Part shown: positions 31,275 to 38,032 of the stretch, one piece after another | How the letters are laid out: each line of letters begins with the position of its first letter | How positions within the stretch are numbered: the stretch's first letter is position 1 | IMG/VR virus record: IMGVR_UViG_3300037635_002107 | Location: 1 to 38,032 of that record | Direction: 5' to 3' (one strand) | DNA from: a virus | Length of the DNA stretch: 38,032 nucleotides | Program-made: the position numbers and the translations under genes | The notes under the pieces: generated by a model | What the model saw: the letters and a program-made list of their open reading frames with translations, nothing else | Database searches by the model: none | What the model was told of the DNA's origin: nothing

Positions 31275-32933
31275 ATGGCAGCAACTATAGAGGTAAAATA
31301 TTTTAATTCTTTTTTACTTAGAAAATCTTTAGCGGGAAATAACAGACCAGGCTGGAACGGTTCTACTGGTATACCGCCTGCTTTAGGTGGCTACCCTAGA
31401 ATTTCTACACAAGGTAGTGGACCAAGTTGGACTATTGAAGAAGCTAGAATTAGAGGTGGTTACAACAACACTAATGTTGACTACGGAGTAAAAGCTTATT
31501 TAGTAGAAGATGAGCCTAATGCTGTTAATAGAGGTAATTCGTTAATATATTCTGGTATATTTAATTCAAGAACAGGTATAAACAATACAAATGTATTTGC
31601 TGTTGGTTCTGAGATAACTAAAAGTGCTGATCCAGCTAATGGTTCAATACAAAAACTATATGCAGAAGATACTAACTTAATAGTATTTCAAGAGTCAAAA
31701 GTATCGAGAGCTTTAATAGATAAAGACGCTATATACTCAGCTGAAGGTGGAGGTAGCATTACTAATGTAAATACAACTATAGGTACTATGCAACCTTACG
31801 CAGGTAACTTTGGTATAAGTAGAGATCCAGGCAGCTTTGCTGTTTATGGTTATAGAAAGTACTTTACAGACAAAGATAGAAACGCTGTTTTAAGGTTATC
31901 TATGGATGGTTTAACTGAAATATCTACATATGGTATGTATGATTACTTTAGAGACGAGTTTGCGCGCATAGACACATTAACTAGCGAAGGTAGTATAGTA
32001 GGTGGTTGGGATATATACAATAAGCAGTATGTAGTATCTACTCACCCAGCAACTGGTAACACTTCTAGTGGTTATAATACATTAACGTTTGATGAAGGTG
32101 TTAAAGGTTGGACTAGTTTCTTTTCTTATAAACCAGATCAAGTATTAAGCTTAAGAAGTGATTTCTATAGTCTTTATGATGGTAAATTATGGAAACATTA
32201 TTCTGAAGATGTTGATAGAGGTAATTTCTACAATACGAACAATAGTACTTCTATACAGTTTGTATTTAATCCTAAGGTTAGCATGTCTAAAGTTTTTAAA
32301 ACTATAAACTACGAAGGTAGTAACGGTTGGCAAGTGACAAGCTTTAATTCTGATGAAACTGGACCAGATCTGTGGAGCGGTAATTGGTCAAGTCAGTTCG
32401 ACACCGCTAATACACAAGGCAAGCCTACAGTTTACAGTTATAATGAAGGAGCTTTTGATTCTAGCAATCCGCCTTTAACTGGAAACGCCGCGTTAACTAC
32501 CTCGGCGGTACGACCTGTGTTTAGAGCTGGATTTAATAGAAAAGAAAACAAATACCACGCTAATTTAGTTAATAACACTGCAGCTAGACAAGAAGAAGTT
32601 CTATTTGGTAACAGTATGACTGGTATTAAAGGTTATTTTTCTACAGTAACAGTATCTACAGACGGTTTTACCGCTACTACGTCTCAAGCTGTAATAAATA
32701 GTGTAACAATACCTTTAAGTAATATAAATGGAGTTTTAGATGTTAACAAAACTGTTTTAGGTCAAGGTATAACAACTGGTACTTATATAGTATCTATATC
32801 AGGTAATAGCATAGAGGTAAATACGCCACAGACTATTGCTAGTAATACAAGTTTAATAATAGGAGGTACTGATCCAGGTGGATTAAAAGAACTATTTGCT
32901 GTATCTTCAAACTATTCAGAATCATCTTATTAA
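31275..32933 (+). CDS. Tail protein, companion of stabilization protein
   Basis: This 552-residue beta-rich protein contains PSWTIEEARIRGGYNNTNVD, YGVKAYLVEDEPNAVNRGNS, LIYSGIFNSRTGINNTNVF, then LYAEDTNLIVFQESKVSRAL and a repeating W/Y-containing pattern (GWDIYNKQYVVSTHP, LTFDEGVKGWTSFFSYKPDQ, FYSLYDGKLWKHYSED). The latter fits a beta-propeller-like tail domain. From memory this sequence is the C-terminal half of stabilization proteins in related phages, so this gene and the preceding one may be a split version of a single protein. A 33-base A/T gap separates them. Residues 470-530 carry another Ig-like insert (TVTVSTDGFTATTSQAVINS). Confidence 0.68.
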   Translation: MAATIEVKYFNSFLLRKSLAGNNRPGWNGSTGIPPALGGYPRISTQGSGPSWTIEEARIRGGYNNTNVDYGVKAYLVEDEPNAVNRGNSLIYSGIFNSRTGINNTNVFAVGSEITKSADPANGSIQKLYAEDTNLIVFQESKVSRALIDKDAIYSAEGGGSITNVNTTIGTMQPYAGNFGISRDPGSFAVYGYRKYFTDKDRNAVLRLSMDGLTEISTYGMYDYFRDEFARIDTLTSEGSIVGGWDIYNKQYVVSTHPATGNTSSGYNTLTFDEGVKGWTSFFSYKPDQVLSLRSDFYSLYDGKLWKHYSEDVDRGNFYNTNNSTSIQFVFNPKVSMSKVFKTINYEGSNGWQVTSFNSDETGPDLWSGNWSSQFDTANTQGKPTVYSYNEGAFDSSNPPLTGNAALTTSAVRPVFRAGFNRKENKYHANLVNNTAARQEEVLFGNSMTGIKGYFSTVTVSTDGFTATTSQAVINSVTIPLSNINGVLDVNKTVLGQGITTGTYIVSISGNSIEVNTPQTIASNTSLIIGGTDPGGLKELFAVSSNYSESSY

Positions 32934-32952
32934 AATATAAAAACAAAAAAAT

Positions 32953-33771
32953 ATGCCAATACCAATAGTAGCAGCCGGATTAATATCAGGTGGCGCATCG
33001 ATAATAACAGGTATTTTTGGAGCTTCAGCAGCTAGCAAAAGAGCAGCAGCAGCAGCGGCTGATAAAAGAGCTAAAGAAGCAAAATTACTAAGCCTAGAAA
33101 ATAGTAGACAAGAAATAATTAACCCTTATGAAGGTGTTACAGACTTATCTTCAATGGTACAAAACCCATATGAAAATTTAGGTGTAGCAACTAAAGCAGC
33201 AGAAATGCAAGCTGAACAAGCTGATATATCATTAGCTAATACTTTAGATACATTAAGAGCTACTGGAGCAGCAGCTGGTGGCGCAACTGCTTTAGCGCAA
33301 GCTGCTTTACAAGCTAAAAAAGGTATATCGGCTAGTATAGAAGCTCAAGAAGCTCAAAACGAAAAACTAAGAGCTCAAGGAGAATTACAGCAGCAACAAA
33401 TGAAAATGGCTGAAGCGCAGAGATTACAACAAGCAGATGTATCTGGTAAACAGTTTGAATTTACAGCTAGAGAAGCTAGAGAAACAGCTCAACTAGATAG
33501 GCTATCTGCTCAAATATCAGGAGCAGAAGCTAGACAAGCACAAGCTCAAGCAGATAAAACAAGAGCTATAACTGGTGCTGTTGGAGGAGTAGTAAGTACT
33601 TTTGGTAGTATGGCGTCAGCAGGGGCGTTTAGTAATCCAAATAGCGCTGCAACACCACCACCACCAACGATATACACAACGTCATCAAACTTAAATGGAA
33701 ACACTACTAGCTTAAATAAAACTACTACTAGAGAAGAAATGGCAAGTTCAATGGGAGTTAGCGGTAAATAA
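32953..33771 (+). CDS. Ala-rich internal virion or ejection protein
   Basis: This 272-residue protein starts with a hydrophobic Gly/Ala/Ile segment (IPIVAAGLISGGASIITGIF, GASAAS), a likely membrane-active helix. A long Ala/Gln-rich coiled coil follows (KRAAAAAADKRAKEAKLL, AQAALQAKKGISASIEAQEA, RARETAQL-like heptads). A second hydrophobic stretch (ITGAVGGVVSTFGSMASAGA) and a Pro/Thr/Ser tail with PPPPTIYTTSS end it. This architecture is typical of podovirus internal core proteins ejected with DNA. The exact T7-type counterpart cannot be named. It begins the presumed ejection group of three genes. Confidence 0.68.
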   Translation: MPIPIVAAGLISGGASIITGIFGASAASKRAAAAAADKRAKEAKLLSLENSRQEIINPYEGVTDLSSMVQNPYENLGVATKAAEMQAEQADISLANTLDTLRATGAAAGGATALAQAALQAKKGISASIEAQEAQNEKLRAQGELQQQQMKMAEAQRLQQADVSGKQFEFTAREARETAQLDRLSAQISGAEARQAQAQADKTRAITGAVGGVVSTFGSMASAGAFSNPNSAATPPPPTIYTTSSNLNGNTTSLNKTTTREEMASSMGVSGK

Positions 33772-33785
33772 TAAATAAATAAGAA

Positions 33786-35216
33786 ATGAGTTATAGAAAC
33801 CCACAACAAGTAGTAGATACTCAAAGCGGTCAAGCTTTTGCTGATTTACAGAAAACAATATCAGGAACTTTTGCTGGTGTTGCTAGTGCTTATAAAAAAG
33901 AGCAAGATACAGAAGCTGCTAGATTAAAAAAGATAGCTGAAGAAAATAAAAAAGCAGCACAGTATTACCAAAGAAAAGAAGATCAAGTAACTGAAAGTTT
34001 AGCTAAACTAAGCGCGAAAAACCCTGCTCTTAACATAGGTGAAGAGTTTACAGGTATTATAGATACATACAGTGATATAATGAGTATGATACAAAACGGT
34101 ACTATAACTGACCCTAAAGAAATTGCTAAAAAAAGAGCTGAAGCAGCAAGTATATTAGCTATACCAGATCAAGTAAGAACTAGTATAGAGTCTTTTTCCG
34201 CTAGCTCAATTGATTTAGAAAAAGTGCTAAAACAAAAAGGTAAGATGGGTGGATATGATTTATACTCTAATCCTGAATTATTAAAAGATTTACAAGTATT
34301 CTTAGATCAAAGACCTGGAGAAAGAAAGATAAAGATAAACAGTGATAATGGTGTTTACTCAGCTTCGATTGAAATTACTAGCGAAGACGGTAAACCTAAT
34401 ACTTATTCTTTAGATGTTTTAGAAAGCTTTTTAAGCGGTGGAACAGATATGATTAATAGTATTCCTGATGAAACTACTCATTTAAACAACCTAAGTAATG
34501 CTTACGTGTATGATGTAGATGAAAGCACTGGAAAGAAAAGCCTTAGAAATACAGTTTTGATGGGTGAAGATACTGAACTTAATGAAAAAGGTGAAAAGGT
34601 TACTTTTAGAAAAGTAAACAAAGAAGCATTAAAAAATAGTATTAAAGCTGATGTTAAATCAAATATAGATGCTATGAAAACAACTAATGCTAAAGTTGCT
34701 TTCTTCAACAATATTTTAGCAGATAAAAACGTTAGAAATGAATTTACGGGAAAAATTGCTACAATAGAAAATGTAAATACTGATGAATTTCAAGATGAAT
34801 TTGTAAAAAAATACACTGATTATTTTTTAGCACGCCAACCAGATAGGTTAGTAGTACGTACTGAAAAAGTAAAAACTCCAACAACTAAAGAAGGTCCTAT
34901 ACAAACAGGTAAAGACTTTTACGATCAAGTAAGAAAAAATCCTATATCATATCTTAAAGAATACTCTGGTATAGATGCCAAATATGATAAATATAATAAT
35001 ACTATTACAATAAAAGCGGAGGATCGACAAGATGCCGATGTGGATTTAATTATTAATATGAATGATCCTGATAGTAGAATATCATTCTATACGAAACTTT
35101 TAGAACAATCTAAAATAGCTAAAGGAGACTCTAAAGAATCTAAATTAATAAGAAAGCAGTTTTCAGACGCTGTTAGAGCAGGCACTAAGAAGAAGCTAAA
35201 CCCATTAATGCAATAA
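33786..35216 (+). CDS. Putative internal virion protein
   Basis: This 476-residue protein has an N-terminal helical region (SGQAFADLQKTISGTFAGVA, SAYKKEQDTEAARLKKIAEE, NKKAAQYYQRKEDQVTESLA). Next is a mixed domain (GGYDLYSNPELLKDLQVFLD, IKINSDNGVYSASIEITSED) and a C-terminal basic helical part (LIRKQFSDAVRAGTKKKLNP). No enzyme motif was recognised. Its position between the Ala-rich ejection protein and the very large terminal gene, plus long helices, supports an internal or ejection role. It lies 14 bases after the preceding stop, with an aataaataagaa leader. Confidence 0.6.
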   Translation: MSYRNPQQVVDTQSGQAFADLQKTISGTFAGVASAYKKEQDTEAARLKKIAEENKKAAQYYQRKEDQVTESLAKLSAKNPALNIGEEFTGIIDTYSDIMSMIQNGTITDPKEIAKKRAEAASILAIPDQVRTSIESFSASSIDLEKVLKQKGKMGGYDLYSNPELLKDLQVFLDQRPGERKIKINSDNGVYSASIEITSEDGKPNTYSLDVLESFLSGGTDMINSIPDETTHLNNLSNAYVYDVDESTGKKSLRNTVLMGEDTELNEKGEKVTFRKVNKEALKNSIKADVKSNIDAMKTTNAKVAFFNNILADKNVRNEFTGKIATIENVNTDEFQDEFVKKYTDYFLARQPDRLVVRTEKVKTPTTKEGPIQTGKDFYDQVRKNPISYLKEYSGIDAKYDKYNNTITIKAEDRQDADVDLIINMNDPDSRISFYTKLLEQSKIAKGDSKESKLIRKQFSDAVRAGTKKKLNPLMQ

Positions 35217-35228
35217 AAATAATAAAAA

Positions 35229-38032
35229 ATGTCATATAAATATAAAGGAGAAGATATATCTGAAGAATTTGTAATAGAAGGTTTTGAAAACAGCAGCTTT
35301 ACTATATTAGATGATTATATTTCAAACACTGATGGATTAGAAGTTGTTGAAGAAAAAGTGGGAAAGACAAGCGATGTTGCGGCAAAGGGTGCGACTGTAA
35401 CATCAAGTCCGGGGCAAGCATCCGAGAATATGGAATTAAAGCAGGTAGATACTTCTTTGGTATCAGAAGATCCTAAGCCAAGATTTATAGAATTAGAAAG
35501 TGGCAATATAGTATATGAAGATACTTACTTAAAAACAAAGGCTGGTAAAAAAGGTTATCCAGAAACTTTTGAAGAATATGCAGAGGCTTTTGGAACTAGA
35601 CCAAAAGAGTTTGATTTAGAAGAAATAGTAATAAAAGCAAAATCTCCTTTTGAAAAACTTCCAGAGCTTAAAGACGCATGGAAATCTAGAACATATAATA
35701 AAGATAAAGGTATTTTTGAAGTTAATAATTTTAATAAAGAATTATTTAGTCAAGAAGAAGAAACAGCTGTAAATGTTTTTAGAAATTTATATAAAGGATC
35801 AGGTATTGAGTTTGAAGAAACTGATCAAATAACAGACTCTTCTGGTAAAGAAATTCCAATTGAGCGTAGATTTTTACCTCAACTAGGAACAGAAGCTGTA
35901 GTCATGAAAGTATTAGATCCTAGTACTGGAGAATACATTTATTCTAAACCTATAGAGTTACAAAATGAAAAAGTATCTGAAAGAAATAATAGTATAATAA
36001 ATGATTTTATAGAGTCTAATAAAGATAAAATTAACATACCAGGTTGGACCAAAGAGTCAAACAAATTAGACGTTAATTTTACTAAATGGAAAAAGGAGCA
36101 ATTTAATCCGCGGTTAGCTATAAAAGAAGATCAAGCATCTGAAGAATATTTGACTAATGAGGATTTATTTAACCCTTATAAAAAGTACGTATATACAAAA
36201 GGTATTAAACAAGAAGATGGAACTACAATAAGCGGGACTAGTAGAGTTTTAAAAACTATACAACCTTATGAAGATGAAATAAATAACGAAATTGTAAAAA
36301 TAAAAAGAAAAAACCCAAATAAAAGCAATGAAGATATTGTTGCTGAAGCTAAAATAGCTGTTAGAAACAACTTATATGAATCAGCTAGAAACGAGGCTAT
36401 ATATAGTTTAAATGAACAGTATATAAACGAATCAGAAGACAAGGATAAAGCCCAAGGGTTATTATATGCTTCTTTAATTAAAGAAAAAACAAAGCAAGCT
36501 GAAAACTATAACAGTAAATCTAAAAAGTTTCAAATAGCTAGTGAAAAAGTACAAGAATCAAGAGATGATTTAAAAAGAGTGTTAACTATATACTCTGAAG
36601 CTGGTGCTGGAGGTGTACAAACTGCAAAAGAATTAAACGATATTGTAAAAAAATACGGTGTAAATCCTGTAGCGGCATCTGAAGTTGTTAGTGATCCAGT
36701 TTTTAATTCTAGATTTAATTTAGATAAAAAAGCAAATGTATCTGCTAATTTATATAATTTATTTAATGCTATAGATTCTTCTTTTAATTCAAACATAGCA
36801 GTTACTAAAGAAGCTTCATCTAAAGTAAATAAATCTATAGGTGATATTAGTGATATAGCTACTTCAATGAATGCTGTTTCTAAAAACTATGAGCTTCATG
36901 AAAAATATTTATCTAACATAGGCTTAGGTTTATCCGATATTGTTATTGGTACTAGTTATCTAGGAGCAAGTATATTGACACTAGGTCAAAGTGAAGAATT
37001 AAAGAAATTAGGTACAAAATACGTTAAAGCAACTAACGATATAAGAGAGTCATACGTTAGAGATGTTTCTTTTGATGATGCTTTTTCTAGCGCTAGTAAC
37101 ACCGGTAAATTTATAGGTCAAGAAATTTCAAATCAAATACCTATACTAGCAGCAATGATTATATCTGGTGGAGCTGCTAGTGTTGTTGTTGGAGCTTCTA
37201 GCGCAGGTAGCAAAATGATGGACATGCAGAACGAAATTGCTACTGGATCTGCAGATTACTCAGACAGTGAAGTTTGGTTGAAAAGTTTAGGTTATGGTTT
37301 AGCTGAAGGTGTTTTTGCTCAGATTACTACTGTGCCAATACTTAAAAGAGCTAAGTTAAGTTGGTTAGATGATGGTGCTGAACAGATAGTTGATAACTCT
37401 ACTAAAAACTATTTTAAATCCAAAGCTTCTGGCCTTGTATACGAACCTTTATTAGAAGCTGCTGGTGAAATTGCTACTGTAGGAGCACAAAACTTAATCG
37501 ATGGAAAACCTTTTGTTCAAGGTATGGACCATGCTGGTGCATCAGGTTTTGGTTTTGGACTTATTTTTGCGGGTGTACCGTTTTTTAAGGGTATGTACAA
37601 TTCTCAGTTTTCAACTTACGAAAGCTTGTCAGAAGTTAGAAAATTAAAATCTGAAATAACTGATTTAGAAAAAAGATTTGTAACATCTCAATCTAGCGTA
37701 GATAGTGAGTCTTCTAAGCAAATAGCAAATTTAATTACAACAAAAACAGAGCGGTTAAACGACAAGATAAAAGAACAAGAAGTTATTATAAATAACAACC
37801 TAACACACAGAGGTGCTTCTTTTGTAACTAAAATAGTAGAGGAGCAAGTTAAACTTCAAAACGAAGCTAAATCAATACAAGAAAACAAAAACTTAGACGA
37901 TAACACTAAGTCTGAACTTATAGAAGACTTAAAGAATCAATTTAACAGTTTAGTACAAATAAAGCAAATAGCTGTTTCTGAAGATGCAATGCTAGCCAAC
38001 GAAACTGAATGGGAAGCATTTAAAGGTTTAGA
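35229..38032 (+). CDS. Very large internal virion-type protein, 5' part
   Basis: The frame is open from ATG 35229 to the window edge: 934 whole codons with no stop. It starts MSYKYKGEDISEEFVIEGFE. The first 600 residues are charged and mixed (EEYAEAFGTRPKEFDLEEIV, RNPLYESARN-like helices). A hydrophobic section near residues 560-660 includes GLGLSDIVIGTSYLGASILT and ISNQIPILAAMIISGGAASV. Gly-rich membrane-like stretches near 770-790 (ASGFGFGLIFAGVPFFKGMY) and coiled coil to the edge (LKSEITDLEKRFVTS) follow. From memory such NQIP.LAA...GGAA sections occur in giant ejected proteins of marine phages. It may continue into enzymatic domains such as a virion RNA polymerase or lytic enzyme beyond the window. 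Confidence 0.7.
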   Translation, partial: MSYKYKGEDISEEFVIEGFENSSFTILDDYISNTDGLEVVEEKVGKTSDVAAKGATVTSSPGQASENMELKQVDTSLVSEDPKPRFIELESGNIVYEDTYLKTKAGKKGYPETFEEYAEAFGTRPKEFDLEEIVIKAKSPFEKLPELKDAWKSRTYNKDKGIFEVNNFNKELFSQEEETAVNVFRNLYKGSGIEFEETDQITDSSGKEIPIERRFLPQLGTEAVVMKVLDPSTGEYIYSKPIELQNEKVSERNNSIINDFIESNKDKINIPGWTKESNKLDVNFTKWKKEQFNPRLAIKEDQASEEYLTNEDLFNPYKKYVYTKGIKQEDGTTISGTSRVLKTIQPYEDEINNEIVKIKRKNPNKSNEDIVAEAKIAVRNNLYESARNEAIYSLNEQYINESEDKDKAQGLLYASLIKEKTKQAENYNSKSKKFQIASEKVQESRDDLKRVLTIYSEAGAGGVQTAKELNDIVKKYGVNPVAASEVVSDPVFNSRFNLDKKANVSANLYNLFNAIDSSFNSNIAVTKEASSKVNKSIGDISDIATSMNAVSKNYELHEKYLSNIGLGLSDIVIGTSYLGASILTLGQSEELKKLGTKYVKATNDIRESYVRDVSFDDAFSSASNTGKFIGQEISNQIPILAAMIISGGAASVVVGASSAGSKMMDMQNEIATGSADYSDSEVWLKSLGYGLAEGVFAQITTVPILKRAKLSWLDDGAEQIVDNSTKNYFKSKASGLVYEPLLEAAGEIATVGAQNLIDGKPFVQGMDHAGASGFGFGLIFAGVPFFKGMYNSQFSTYESLSEVRKLKSEITDLEKRFVTSQSSVDSESSKQIANLITTKTERLNDKIKEQEVIINNNLTHRGASFVTKIVEEQVKLQNEAKSIQENKNLDDNTKSELIEDLKNQFNSLVQIKQIAVSEDAMLANETEWEAFKGL

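Overview
The window is one stretch of a tailed double-stranded DNA bacteriophage genome, AT-rich (mostly about 30% GC) and densely packed. Genes often abut or overlap as ATGA or TAATG. Three things suggest a marine Bacteroidota (Flavobacteriia-type) host. Starts lack Shine-Dalgarno sequences and instead have A/T-only leaders. One TAnnTTTG-type promoter box is visible. The virion proteins resemble, from memory, those of marine flavobacterial and crAss-like podoviruses. I see no tail sheath, tail tube or tape measure, and the portal, ring-type connector, large stabilization-type and ejection-type protein order fits a short-tailed (podovirus-like) particle. No tRNA, integrase, transposase, reverse transcriptase or CRISPR array was seen.

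Layout, left to right. 12-242 is a leftward small gene, divergent from everything else. 243-613 is an intergenic region with a compact GC-rich structured island. 614-11549 is a rightward receptor-binding module: a small basic protein, two short fibre proteins sharing an N-terminal anchor, two fibres beginning MAIN(Y/F)LNT, three tandem LamG-like paralogues, a 1493-residue fibre with eleven GIGTTSP-type repeats and a C-terminal S74 self-cleaving chaperone domain, and a small acidic follower. 11550-11664 holds two small hairpins. 11665-13468 encodes a complete GroEL and an overlapping GroES.

13465-16937 is a run of small genes: a winged-helix-like protein, Lys/Cys-tailed peptides, a 49-residue membrane protein, a DUF6321-like protein, an HExxH protein, a 3TM-holin-like protein, a coiled-coil protein, a 201-residue protein that looks like two GroES-like units in tandem, and a candidate small terminase. 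16937-35216 is the packaging and virion module: TerL, portal, scaffold-like protein, major capsid protein, a conserved follower, two connector or ring-type proteins, a 1336-residue stabilization-type protein with a 552-residue companion, and two ejection-type proteins. 35229 onward is the first 934 codons of a very large internal virion-type protein that runs off the window.

The genes probably work as a late programme of packaging, capsid building with phage-supplied chaperonins, short-tail assembly and a complex receptor-binding apparatus. Hairpins before groEL, after the capsid gene and after the next gene suggest transcript processing or partial termination that sets relative dosage. The most notable points are the tandem GroES-like protein beside a full GroEL/GroES pair, the 420-bp patch of about 45% GC inside TerL over the Walker A region, the DNA-level repeats across the fibre genes, and the competing hairpins after the capsid gene.
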